64,000 nt of DNA from Megalonaias nervosa (Eukaryota > Mollusca > Bivalvia > Unionida > Unionidae), in NCBI GenBank assembly GCA_016617855.1, contig JAECUM010000821.1:36082-100081 (forward strand), read 5' to 3'. The position numbers and the translations under genes are program-made. The notes under the pieces are model-generated. The model made no database searches. It saw only the letters and a list, made by a program, of their open reading frames with translations, and was not told the DNA's origin. Shown one piece after another: positions 1 through 14,100 of the stretch. Position 1 is the first letter of the stretch, and each line of letters starts with the position of its first letter.

Positions 1-1553
1 TAACATATAAACCATGCTTGTATATACAGATATACCACCTTCCTCAACCCCCACCCCACACAATATCTGTAGTTTTACTTGTTGTTATTGTTTTTGTCTT
101 GTGGTTTTAGCCATTTTTCATGTTATGATATGTTATACATGACATAACAAACCCCTGTGGGGGTAAATAAGCCACAATGAAACAAATAAGACCATTATTC
201 TCCAATTCCTTTTTGTGAGTTGATTCCAAAAATGGCAACCAAAAATGTTTATTGAAAACAAAAAATTCCTGAAGGCAGGGTTAAAAAAGTTTTCCCACGA
301 TTGCAGCCAATTAGTAAAGATAATACTGCGCAATAATTTCATGGGCTTATTTGGACCAATCAGAATCACAAAGTGATATTTTAACATGTGGTAATATAAA
401 AATATGAAACTGCACATACTACAGGAAAATTATACCTACTATGTGGTAAAATGTCAAAAGTATGATTGGACTAGCAATAAAACAGCCAAGAATGTGACAG
501 CTATGTCTCATTTTACACTAACTCAATATATTAATAAAAGTGGTGGGTGGAGGCACAAAAATTAAGTACAAAAAAGATATTTTGCATTCATATTTAAAAG
601 TTTTAAACCCTTCAAGAATAATACCTATGGTAAATAGACAGTGTTATTGTAAAATCTGTTCCTCAATTACCATGCAACCTACAAGAAGTATTAGGGAATA
701 AACATCTCCAAACAGACTGGGGTTGTCAATGCTGTGAGGAAACTAAACTTTTATCTAGCTAAACAATTATCCTCTTATTGAGAGATTTATTATCCTTATA
801 TATGCCTTTCCAATGAAAGAAAATAAATATCTCACAATTTCTAAATACATAATGGGTTTTCTGGCCCCAGTGTAAACAGAAAGCTTTACTTGTGCAAGAA
901 GTACCGGTATCCCTGAAAAGAATCCATTGCCAATAAAGAAATGGGATTAAATTATCTGCAATTCTTTCATTGGGTTTAGCAAATATAAAGCAAGTGAAAA
1001 TTTTTTTACAAACTCCTTAAATCAAATCAGTGATTTTGCATTGTCAGAACTGAGAGTCTTTCACACAACTGTCTACAGCAGTTGGACTCTCTCATACATA
1101 ATACAAAGCTATGACAATAAAATCTTGAAAATTACAACATGTTATTCTCTTTTTAAATATCAAGATTTTAAGTCTTTTGTTATAAGTTAGTAATAGTGAA
1201 GAACTGTTGTTATTATTTACCATGAAGCAAAGCTGTCTCTATTACTATATACATGAGAGTTGGGACTTTGTATATAAAAAATATACATCACCTCATGTAC
1301 ATTCCATCAGAAGTATTTCATCTTTATGAGATAGCAGGACCAAAATGCACATTTTTAAACTTTTCAGAGATGAAAAATGCAAAATGATTAACCTGTTCAT
1401 TGAAGAAGACTTCAGAAACAATCATTTATGAATTTGTACCATATATATTTGCTTATAAGTCAACTCCAGCTGCAAACTATACATTCCTAGATCTGCTATC
1501 ACATAATGCATTAGCATAGTTTGGTAGGAGTAATCACCAGAACAAGCAACAAA

Positions 1554-1584
1554 GACCCTGATCTACCACTACATAATCAGGGTC
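1554..1584. repeat. Short hairpin, GACCCTGAT/ATCAGGGTC arms
   Basis: Nine-base perfect inverted arms around a 13-base loop. Related hairpins with a cAGATCtGGGT core recur near 4207-4250, 4292-4337 and 4678-4724, and one arm recurs near 34270, suggesting ends of a small palindromic (MITE-like) repeat family. Confidence 0.5.
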
Positions 1585-3614
1585 ATTGTTGTTTGCACTT
1601 GTACTCAGCTTAAAAGCTAGTACAAACAAGTAAGAAAATGACATAAAGAAGAACAAAGTCGTGGATAACAAATATAATTTAATATGAAATGGTGAAGATT
1701 GATGGTTGTAAGGTTCCAATCACTGTATCTCAGAAGTTCCAATACAGACACAAACATACAATCCAAATAATGCTTATATACACTATCTCACATCAAACTT
1801 TAATGCATTAGATACATCAATAGAAAAAAGATAGCCAGAATGTGTTACCATTCATTATATGCATTACAAAATTAATCAGAGCAGTGCACTAAATTCAGTT
1901 GGCTACAAGAATCGGTGCATATTATAACTTTTACTTCCTATATTATTTTGTTTCTACAACTGCCTTTAACATTTTATTACTTTGATTTCCATTCTCCCAA
2001 AAACTCCACAACCAGTAAGATTTACCCATATGAGTCCTATGTTGGAACTTTAACTTTCACTCAAAAAGCCATAAGCAGCCTGATACAAAAGCCCTTTGTG
2101 GGTCCAGTGGGCTCAAAATTGTTCTGCTAATTAGTATGGGTCCATCATCAACGGCCATATATAACCATTTTGGCAATGGTTATTACAAATGGTCACTTGC
2201 AATCAACAATTCCTAAAACTGGTTGTAATACATACTCAACATGTGCATACTCAGTTTAAACACCAACACTGTTAAACTGATGAAAGTATGAAATGCTTTT
2301 CTCAATGTATAGGCTATCAAAGTGTAATAAAAAAAAAAAATGTGAGAAACAAAATCAAGGTGAATACAATAAAATTACCACCAGCTTCAGTTTTATGCAT
2401 CTCTCTCTCTCCACAAATCTTATTTCATTTTCTCTAACAAAATACCAAAATTCTACTACCTGGATATACTAAACTCTGAACTGAATTTGAGATGAATATT
2501 TTACTCTGAGCGATAAAAAAAAATAACTGAATAAATATGAAATGATTAAATTCAAGAAAATGTCTTACCTGTTCTTCTACATTTATAATAAATGCTGATT
2601 ACATAGATTTAGGATTACTGGGGTTTTGCTCAAGAGGTTGAACTTTATACCAAAATAATTAATACGACCCGACACAAATGTTAACTTGTTTTTGTTGTAT
2701 TGCACAAATGTAGTACACTTGTTAGCAAATGACTCCCTCTGCAAACCAAAGAGAACCATAACCATCTAATGCCACTGCAAAACATTTAAATCATTTCATG
2801 TGAAGAATGACAATTTGTTCTGATTTAAATGGACACTTATAAATGAATGTTATGCCATATCATGCTGTAACTCACACATAATTATTATAAACTTATGTTA
2901 TGCCATGTGTCTTTAAGGACTGAGGACATTTTTGTCTTGGATGTATTTAATGTGTCTTGTAAGCAAATTATTAAGTACGCCTTCATTTAGAAAGCTATAC
3001 AATGTAACACTCAGTTTAACTGTTGGAATTACACAGAATCAATTTATCAAACTGATAGAATGAAAAATATGCATGACACTTATTTCAAGGTACATGTACT
3101 ACATTAACTTTCAACCACTTACAAAGGTAATGCAGATGTTTAGCATCATGCTGACATGAAAACACTATCCTCATATTTCACATGTACCATGCACAGAACA
3201 CCACAAGGATAATATAACCAAGTATATCATCGACAAACCAACAGCTTTTGTCCAATATACACAAGAGGAACACAGACAACATCTGGCAGCCACCAAGTTC
3301 CCTTTTACTAAGATTCTAATGGCCTGATAGGGAGACATCTACACTGTACTGTTGTATCCATGAGCTTAAAAATTTGTGGAGATGAAGAAAAATCACTCAT
3401 CATGAAAAACAAGGAAAACTGTACATCAAATAACTTTAAATGGATATTATAAAAAAATCCATTAAAGATAAAATGAACAAAAAAAAGGTCTGTGCACATT
3501 ATGTCAGAAACACAGAAACTGACATTGTCAATTAGTGAACCTGAAATTTATATCTACTTTTCCATGTGACCACAGTGAAATCAATTTTCAGAATGCCACT
3601 AAAGATTATAAAAC

Positions 3615-3770
3615 ACACCATGAAGCTTTGTATAACAGCTATACAACACATCATGGAGCATTATATAACTTATAGGACACATCATGGAGCATTGTATAAA
3701 TATTACAGGACACATCACGGAGCACTGTATAAATGTTATAGGATGCATCATAGAGCATTGTATAACTGTT
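3615..3770. repeat. Tandem repeat, about 36 bp x 4
   Basis: Unit built around CACATCATGGAGCATTGTAT, repeated four times with point changes. No coding role seen. Confidence 0.7.
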
Positions 3771-4206
3771 TAAATATCTGTGCAGTACTACATGTATCTC
3801 CAACACTTTGACAATAAAAATAGGATTTACATTAATAATCCAGTTTGATACTGGTGATGGTATTGATGGATAAAAACATGATACAATACTGGGATATTAC
3901 AAAGCAGCACATGAAATTCCAATGTTAAAGTACTGCTGATGTCACAAAAGCATATGACATCACACCAGCCAGAACCAGCCCAATCATGTAAGATAAAGAA
4001 ATTAAAATGAAAACCTGCTCCCCTTTACCATTCTGGATAATGTTACCATTCATTCAATTTTACTGCTTTACCCAACATACAAGGCTAACAAAAGATTGCC
4101 CAAATGATAATAAATGGAATTCATTGCAAAACAGATAGCATGTAATTGTCACAGATCAAACAACCATATATGCTCACTTGTATGTCAAGTCTAATTGTAG
4201 ACTGCA

Positions 4207-4250
4207 CAGACCCAGATCTGCCATCACGTAATTCACCATCAGATCTGGGT
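4207..4250. repeat. Hairpin repeat, ACCCAGATCTG arms
   Basis: Arms ACCCAGATCTG and CAGATCTGGGT are perfect complements around an 18-20 base loop. Similar arms follow at 4292-4337 and 4678-4724. Confidence 0.5.
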
Positions 4251-5074
4251 ATATGCAGTTTCTTACAAGTAATTTGTAGAACAAAATATACAAACCCTGA
4301 TCTACCCACACAGTACACAATGGTGGATCTGGGTCTATGCTATTTGCAGCAGAACTCGATTTATAATTGAGAACAGATGGTAATACTGACAAGACTGGAA
4401 TACTAAAATCTTTTATTATTGTTAAAGATAACAGTTCCTTAGCAGTGCTTACAAAAAAACAATACAAAGTATTGTTGACTTGTTCTATCTTTGCTCTCTA
4501 TAGCTTTACCAGTAACTAAAAGAGATCTATTTTTTTTTAATGTATCTTCAGTACAGTATTCAATAAGGTACCATATATGCTTGCTTACAAGTCCAGCAAC
4601 ATAAGACTCTGTTACATAATACACTGGCAGATCAGGATATGTGTTGTGTTCTACTGATTACTCCTAACAAACCGCACAGACCCAGATCTGTTGCATTTTA
4701 TGGAAAGGCAGATCAGGGTCTGTGTAGAATGCAGTTGGACTCTACTTATAAACATGCACAGATGGTACAACATTCAATAAGGCATGTAAAATGTATACTG
4801 ATCATACATTCTTTTATGTACCAATTTTTGTTGTCTTTATGTGGCTACCGGTATCTGGTTTTCTTGTGGGTGCTAATTTTTGTGATTTTCATGTTGGCAC
4901 CAATTTATGTGGTTTTTATGGCTGGTTCTAACCAAACTCCTACAAATTGCCATATCAAATTATTAATTATTTAGATCTACAGCATGACAATTGAGACACT
5001 AAAATTAAATGAATCCACAGTATAATATAAAGTTAAAAGAATCATTATATTATTACACTAACATTAATTCTATG

Positions 5075-5139
5075 TCAGTAGCCTTGTAAACCATTATATG
5101 TTCTCTGTTTGGATTCCTGCTTGAAGATTTCCTTTAAGG
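5075..5139 (-). CDS. DNAJB11: DNAJB11 exon 10: C-terminus and stop
   Basis: 65 coding bases after acceptor TTTCAG, ending in a TGA at 5075-5077. It encodes [20 protein letters not shown]; the family-specific end NGLQGY fixes the gene identity and 3' limit. The 3' UTR continues to lower coordinates, with no obvious polyadenylation signal close by. Confidence 0.94.
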
Positions 5140-8100
5140 CTGAAATGAAAGAGAATGAAAACATTATTAGAGATGGTGTTTCAAGGAATGACATTTTGTT
5201 CAAAATACCACAAAATTTAAATTTAAACTATCATTCTCTACAACGTTAAGCTAAAAATGAAACTGTTCTGTATAATACATTACAAACATGGATATTACAA
5301 ACATGGATATAATGAATTTAAAGTCAGCTTGAAGTAAATATATGCACCCAGTGAAACCCAATATGACATTTTTATTACTAAGTGATTTTGGGGCTCCCAA
5401 GATATTTATTATAGGTGTGTTTTACTTGATCAATATTTAAAATTTAATTTTAAAAAGTCTTGCATCTAATAATTGTACCAAACTCATTTGCTTCTGCATG
5501 ATGTTTAAAAATGCTCATTGTGGTCTGCATACTGTTTGGACATGTTGTTAAGTGTGATGAACACGTACATACTATCACACAGTATCATTAATCAAATACA
5601 CACCTCAACAATAATCTGACGAACAAAAGTATCCTACTTCTGGCAGACTACTGCCATTACAGTGATAACTAGACAAAGAATTCAAAATATCCTACATCTA
5701 TTGGACTACTGCCATTACAGGGATAACCAAGCAAACAATTCAAAACATCTCACTTCTAATGGACTACTGCCATTACAGGGACAACCAGGCAAACAATTCA
5801 AAATATCCTACTTCTAGTGGACTACTACCATTACAGGGATATTTAATAACCAGGCAAAATATTCAGAGCATCTCACTTCTAGTTGACTACTGCCATTAGA
5901 GGGATAACCAAGCAAACAATTAAAAGTGTCCTTTTTTAAGTAGACTACCACCATTACAGTGATAACCAGGTAAAATATTCAAAACATCGTACTTCTAGCA
6001 AACTACTGCCATTACAGGGATAACCAAGCAAACAATTCAAAATATACTACTTCTATTAGACTAAATTAAAAACATCCTGCTATTGGTGATGGACTTAAGT
6101 GATAACCAGGAAATCAATTAAAAGCACCAGTCTACTAGTGATCTAGTACCAAATAACAGTGATAATTTGGCAATGCAATGACAACCAGCCACAATGACAA
6201 CCAGCCACTGCAATGACAACCAACCACTATGACAACCAGCCATTACAATGACAACCAGCCACAATGACAACCAGCCACTGCAATGACAACCAACCACTAT
6301 GACAACCAGCCATTACAATGACAACCAGCCACTGCAATGACAACCAGCCACTACAATGACGACCAGCCACTACAATGACAACCAGCCATTGCAACAACAA
6401 CCAGCCACTACAATGACAACCAGCCACTGCAAGGACAACCAGCCACTACAACGACAACCAGCCACTGCAATGACAACCAGCCACTACAACGACAACCAGC
6501 CACTACAATGACAACCAGCCACTAAGACAACCAGCCACTACAATGACAACCAGCCACTACAATGGCAACCAGCCACTGCAATGACAAACAGCCACTACAA
6601 CGACAACCAGCCACGACAATGACAACCCAACTTCTGAAGGACTGTATGCTTGCAAATCATTATATGCTGTATCTATCCTGTGTAGGACTTACTATAACTT
6701 CAAAACAAAACTTTACTTCTAAGGCAAATCCCTACATGCCCCATGACCCTTACCCCACCCATTCATGACTGTGATTCAAAGGTCATAACCACACATCTGT
6801 TAAACATATCATGTCCTCCTCATATGGATTCACAAACAACATTTGGTAAAATATATCAAAAAATGTCAGTGGAATTGAAATTGTATATCTGACCTTTGAA
6901 CCCCCACCGTGGGTCACTGGAGCAGTGACCAAAACCCTCTTGATAGTGGTCACTACAAATGTACATTATGTACAAAGTCTGGTGAATTTTTCCACCAAGA
7001 AGGTGTAAAACAATGCAGTTACAGAAACAGGCAACCAGATTGACAAGCAAAAGATGAAAACAGATGAATGCGACATCACTTGTGCTACAACAAAGAGATA
7101 ACATGAAATATTAAGATTGTTGATGACAATTTTACTGCCACTGCCACAGAAAATGTGCAAGAATCAAGCTGACTTCAACCAAATCTATGGGGAATTACAA
7201 GAGATTTGAATTATCAGATCGTAACAATAAACCTTACTATTCAGTACCTCAGTATAATGATACTGGTACAACCTGAAATTACTGTACAGTACTTCAATCT
7301 AATGATAATGGTACAACCTGAAATTACTGTAGAGCACTTCAATCTAATGACACTGGTACAATCTGATATAAATGTATCAGATTGTACCAGTATCATTATA
7401 TTGAAGTACTCAGTATAATGGTATTGATACAACCTAACATTACTGTCCAGATCCTCAATCTCACAATACTGGTACAACCTCACATTACTGCACAACCTCA
7501 CATTACCGTACAGATCCTCAATCTCATGATACTGGTACAACCTCACATTACTGTATAGTTCCTCAATCTAATGATACTGATATAACCTGACATTACTGTA
7601 CAGATCCTCAATCACATGATACTGGTACAACCTGACACAACTGTACAGTATCTCGATCTAATGAGATACTGTATCTCTTGCATTAGGAATAACAGATAAA
7701 GCTGGGGAGACAAAAACCATACCAGGGAAGAAAATAAGCCTGTGTAGATTAAAGACTATTATTTAAAACTCACTAATATGCCCTGCATATCAATAATGGT
7801 ATATATCCATGAAAAAAAAAAGATATTAAACCCGGGGAGACAAAAGTCAGCTTCCTACTAATACCATTAATGACCATGTTTTCTTCATCAAATAATATTC
7901 CTTGAGGGAAGTCCTTATTGACACCCATGATACAAACCTTATTCTTCCTCAACAAATAATGTTCCTTTATGGAAGTCCTTATTGACGCCCATGAAACAAA
8001 CCATACCTTATCAAATAATGTTCCTTATGGGAAGTCATTACTGACACCGATGATACAAACCTTATTTTCCTCATCAAATAATGTTCCTTAAGGGAAGTCA

Positions 8101-11100
8101 TTACTGACATCCATGATACAAACCTTTTATTTCCTCATCAAATAATGTTCCTTGACGGAAGTCCTTATTGACACCCATGATTCAAACCTTATTTTTCCTC
8201 ATCGAATAACAGATTGTTGCTTGAGGGAAGTCCTTATTGACACCCATGAAAGAAATCTTATTGTTCTTCATCAGATAACGTTCCTTAAGGGAAGGCATTA
8301 CTGACACCAATGATACAAACCTCTCTTTTCCTCAACAAATAACATTCTTTGCAGGAAGTCATTACTGATACCCATGAACAAACTTTGCTTTTCCTAATCT
8401 GAAAAATTCCTTAAGGAAGTCATTATTGAGACCCAAGATACAAACCTTGCTTTTCCTGATCAGATAACACTCCTTTAGGAAAGTCAATATCAAAGGTTAT
8501 ATACAGGCTGCCTCGTACGTTATTGTTTTCATAATTTGGCATTCCCTCGTTAGGCTTCCTCATTTTTGCTCCTGGCCATGTGATTTTGTCTCGTACTACA
8601 TTCACCTGTAAATAGTGAATAAGTAACTGCACATCACAAAATTCTCTGAAGCATACAAAACATCAAACACCATAAACATTACATATTTTGTGTGTGTAAT
8701 CAAAAAAAATACAAAACATGCAAAATGTGAATCAGTGGTTCTTTAAAATCCTATACTGAAATTCCCAAGTAATCTTGTTAAAAAATGTAATGCTATTAAC
8801 AGCTTGTTTTCATTTTACATAACAAAATAATTCCAAACAATTATTCATCATTTTTACAAAACAAATGTACTTGATAAAAATTAATTTTGAATATTACAAA
8901 GGTAATTATGACCCTTTAATCGCATGTTTTACATGTGTCATGTATGCCAATGTGGTGGCCAAATGGGATATTATGATGTTGGGTTCAATCCAAATTTAGG
9001 GAAAAATTTTGGATTAAGAAAATTAATGTCATATTTTATTTATTTTTTGCATATGTTAATGAGTTAAAAGATATGTATTCCTTTGTAAGAGTGCAAGTTA
9101 TCCTAAGATTTTCAGAACAGCTGTTATTTTTTATCTGAATTTTTATGTAATTTCTCAAGTAAACTAAATATTTTCTCATTTGTTCAGTGTGTTTTATGTT
9201 TCATGGCACTCTCTGAAAACATCCTGCACAGGTGCCGGCATCCCACTCAAAGTTTCCCTGCCTATTATATAAATAGTATAGTTAGTAAATTGTAGGTTTT
9301 GGTGTCAACTCCTATTTTTATCAACAAGCTTTCTAATGTCAGCAATATTCAAGTGTCAGCTATAGCTATAGTGTAAGCTTGATCAATTCAACTTACATAC
9401 AACTTATGCAACAATCAACATATACATAGCAAATTCATCTACTATAAGGTACTGACAATTAAACATTGGAACGGGTTGATTGCCAATTTTCTTTTGTGCA
9501 GAGTTATATTTTTTAATTTTTTTTTCTTCAAATAATATAATGAACAAGATATATTGTAATTTTGCATTAAATCTGGGCAAGATATTTCTTCCACCTACTG
9601 ACAGACGGAATTCTTCATTTAAATAGTGTTTGCTCCCTGTCTCAGAAAAAATGTTGGTCCCTATTATATACCACTGTATTTATCTCAGTATGTTCAGAAA
9701 TACAGTGGTACACAATTTTTGTGCTACTCAGCTCTAATCTGAACCTTTATGGGAAAAGTGTATGACCTAAAAATACTGTGAAATCTGTCATGAAAGACCA
9801 CCCACCCTGCCAAAATAATGGTTTCTCAAGACAGGTGGTCTCTCATTACAGGTAGTATCTTGGCAGTGGTCTCTCAAGACAGGTTTTACTGTATTATAAT
9901 TTACAATTATCTATATTCACAATTTAAAAATTTCATTGACTGGTAAAAATGTGTTCTGTACAAAGGATTGAACATGCACATCCAAACTCCTCTAACTGGA
10001 CCTCTCGGGAGATTAAATGATTGCACTGTATTGGAGGCCTGTCTATTGGAGCAGCAGAGAGGGTAAACAGACCATTTTGCCTGAGACTTTATTTATGAAA
10101 ACTAAAGGTTCCTACAAAGACTGAAAATAAAGTCAATAACGTCAAACCGAATCCATTAACTGAGCACATTTCATTGTTGCGGCCGCAATTATTGCGGAGA
10201 CCGTGTTAACGAAATCTTGTGGGTTAGTTCGTTTTTGTTACTCATTCATGACGTGTATTTTCCAAATTTTTATGCGACTCTTTTACGTCTGGGTCACATA
10301 CACGTGGTCGTTTCACCCTCTCTGCTGCTGTAATTAACCAAATATTTTATCAAGTCCGTTACGATATCTCAACCGAGGATCATGTAAATTTATTGTTATA
10401 AAACCAAACAGGGTAGCTTGTGCTTTTGAAAAAAAGTTTTTGAATTTAATCATATCCATGTCCCCTGAACACCAAGTATAATAAATATGTTGCAGCGTAT
10501 GATTATCAACTCCGTTAAACACAACTAAAATATTGCAGCTGTCTCTGATTACTTTAGGTATTTGCGAATATCTTTGAGTAAAATAAATCACGTCTGTGTT
10601 TTTATGTCTACCTCGAGAAAATACCCGAGCTGGATTTGATTGTTTGTCCAACATAATATCATCGTGCACTACTAAATTATTAATAAGTCCATCAAGGTCA
10701 TCTACAGATGGCGCTTCATCAATACTGGTAATAAAATCAATAATATCATTACCGTCTTCATCCAGTAACTTTGCATTTTCATTAAAATCTTTAAGTACTT
10801 CATAGCATCGTTGACCATCTACAGATGGTGCCACTAAATATAACTTATCCCACTTGAGCCATCTCATTATCAGATTAAGCAATAATTGCATCTTACCACT
10901 TCCAGATGGCCCAATTATTATCATCCTGATAGAATTCGGTAGCGCTGGGTGATGTTTGACTGGCTCTTGTTTTTGTGTCGCTGAGAAGTCAATTATATCC
11001 ATAATAATAAATAATATGAATCTATATTGTGTTCGGTGCAAGGCACCCACCCCCACCATTGGTGGGACCAGTGGATTAACAACAATAATAACAAAAAATA

Positions 11101-14100
11101 AAAAACGCGCTCTGACAGGCAAGTGTGAAAATTGTGGTACAAACAAATACAGAGTTATCTCCAGTGATAAAATCACAGACAAGTCTATGAAAACAGGTGG
11201 TGATATCGCTACTTTGTTGGGAAAATTATCAGGGGCTCCATGGGCGAAGCATCCCGGAGAAAAACAATTACCTGGATACAATTATTGTGGTCCTGGAACT
11301 CAACCTGATACCTGACTTGACGAATGAGATAAACATAGACCAGGTGAGTATCCAATAAATAAGATCAATCAAGCGTGTCATGTTCATGATGTTGTGTATA
11401 AAAACAAAGATTTACAACAACGGCATCTCGCAGATGTAAAGTTGAATCATGCGTTAAATTCTATACCTGATAAATCTCTCAGAGAAAAACTTGCTAGTTT
11501 TCTAGTGAAATCGGCTATGAAGGGTAAACTATTGCTAGGGGTTGGTAATTAATTATATAGCTATTATAATGGAATCGGTTTATTATAGCCCAAGAGGATA
11601 TTGATAGGCAGAGCAGCGATTAGCAAACTTACTGAAGCAACAAAAGTCTCACGTATTGTTGCTGCAAATTGGTTAGCAATATGGCAAATCTATCTACACC
11701 CACCTAAAAAAATTCAGTATGCACATTTTGATGTCAGCACTCCCAATGAGGTTCATCAAGCAAATATTTTCTTTTTACCACACAATACTATTAAAACACG
11801 TGGACGTCAATCACACACATACAAATACACGTTAACTGTCATTGACATTGCAAGTAGATATAAAGAAGCAGAACCATTATCAACTAAAACAGCATCTGAA
11901 GTTGCATCAGCGTTTGAACGAATTTAACAGCGAGGACCTTTGCGATGGCCACAGTTGCAACAAGTTGATCCTGGCAAAGAATTTCTTGGTACAGTATCAT
12001 CTTTGATGAAAAAACATAATGTCAAAATCAGACGAGGACACACCGCAATTCATCGTGATCAGGCAATAGTTGAATGATTTAATCGAACACTCGCTGAGCG
12101 GTTATTTGGACATCAGTATGTGCAGGAAATAATTCAAAATTACAAGAGATCTCGTGAACGGGTTGCAAGATTACCGAGTGTGATAACTGCGTTAAATAAT
12201 GAAATTACTTGTGCAACTTCTATGAAACCAATTAATGCGATTACAAAGAAACATATACCAATACAATGACGCGATCCTTTTTCTCAACCAGTACTGGGTA
12301 ATGTAACTGTGAGGTATTTATATGAACCTGGTGAACTTGAAGGGGGTAAAAAAAAGAGCAACTGATCCTATCTGGAGTGTGACCACACATAAAATTTCTA
12401 ACGTGGTTAGATCCACGGGTAGACCTGCAATCTACAGACTAGATTCAACTGCTCCTCAACGTGGATTTGTACGTGAACAATTACAAGTAATTTCTGAAGA
12501 CACACAATTACCACCATGTTCACTTTCGTAAACTGGCACCCCTACATCGATTACATTCAAGACAGGTCAGCATCACATTTTCGCGTGTGTGACCAATACT
12601 ACTATTAATTCTGTCTACGGTAAATTGTCTTGGATTATTAATCGAATATTCCCATAGCATATTACAGTTACAACTTGCACAATGATTATTCTGTCGTTGT
12701 TTTAGTATTATAATAAATTCAGTGTTGATATCAAAGTTGCGATTACTTTTTTTGTCATACTGTTTATAACCAGTTTTTTTCTTATTACGCCATTGCTAGC
12801 AGTTTGATTAATATTTTCTGCAAAATTCATAATAACCTTGTGCAGTTGAGATATTCTTCTAACTCGAGACACTGCAAGATAAACTAAATTTGACCATTCA
12901 ATTCTATCATCGACAATTCAAATATTTGTATCAGTAATAGTTAGTCCTTGTGAAGAATGAATCGTTATAGCATATCCTAGCTTCCATGGCGATTTATCCA
13001 TGCTCAATGCGCTCTCAACAACATGAACAACAACCAAAACAATATCATTTAATACAAGATTTTGTTTTTCATTTGTTCCTGGAATCTCAACATTAACATT
13101 CTGTCATCGAGTATCTGCTGGGCGATAACGCAATGGTACAGGTAGATTTGAAAATTTTTCTTTATGTAACAGAAATAATTTCTCTTGCAATTCACCACAA
13201 ACTATCTTTCTAGTTACAACTATTAAATCATTTGGTCTCCATAAATTCCAAAAATCATTCACAGGAGTTTCCAGAATTATTTCACGCATTATATCACATT
13301 GTATTTTATCTGGCTGTAGTCTGATTAATCTTTTAAATTCTCTCAGGGGTTCATCAATAGCTCTATGATCATCAGTTATCTCCTCATAGTAATCCACAAA
13401 TATTTTTAACCACTTGTGTGGAGACTGCCCAACAAAAGGTTGCGGTTGACCATGACTGTCGCACATTATCACAGCGGTATTTTTTGTCAGTAACCAATCA
13501 AGAAATATTTTTAATGTTTCTAACAACACCGTACAAATTTCATCCCAGATGATAATCCGGGGTATATATTTTTCACCCATTTGCTCAGGTGTCCACGTAT
13601 CCCCGCACCATCTGAAGAAACCATGATACGTGTATGATTTTACTCCTCGTTCATTTATTTCTCTGACTAGTCTGTGTGTAGGTGTCAGCACAATCATATC
13701 AACAGAGTTTGAAAAACTCTGCCGAAATAATTCAATGGCACGTGTTGTTTTTCCAGAACCTCCAGGCCCACTGAGATAAACGGTTTTATGTCTGGCCACA
13801 GGATCAAACACAGATGGTGCTGAGGATTTTAATATTTGATTGTCATTGCTGTAATATATTTCCTTGATTTCAACGTCTGCAGATTCAGAATAGTCAAGTA
13901 TATTTTCTTTTTTTATTCTCCATGATCCCTATTCATCATTGCCGAGTAGCGGTTTTAGCAAATCTAAATATTTTTTATTTATATAAAATGAATCCATAGC
14001 AACTCTGACCAAATAATGAGGGAATCTGTTTATCATCGATAATAAATTTATCAAAACGTAAGCAAGCATCGAAGATCTTAAATGAGTGAATTGCGGTGAC

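Larger units (their letters stand above)
1..5074. other. 3' flank / 3' UTR of DNAJB11, no further gene seen
   Basis: AT-rich DNA with no credible exon on either strand. It holds short hairpin repeats whose arms pair a GACCCTGAT-type sequence with its complement (1554-1584, about 4207-4250, 4292-4337 and 4678-4724) and a four-copy tandem repeat at 3615-3770. The DNAJB11 3' UTR must begin at 5074 and run downwards. Confidence 0.6.

Noticed and set aside
6227..6630. Open frames in both directions with repetitive peptides
   Set aside because: Produced by the 15-18 bp minisatellite.
11003..11281. Longer ATPase start
   Set aside because: The upstream extension is antisense to the PLA2 gene and shows no ATPase-family features; the ATG at 11002 fits the family length.
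13104..13811. Helicase as a separate gene
   Set aside because: It is in the same frame as the polymerase, and the intervening linker is open except for one TAG.
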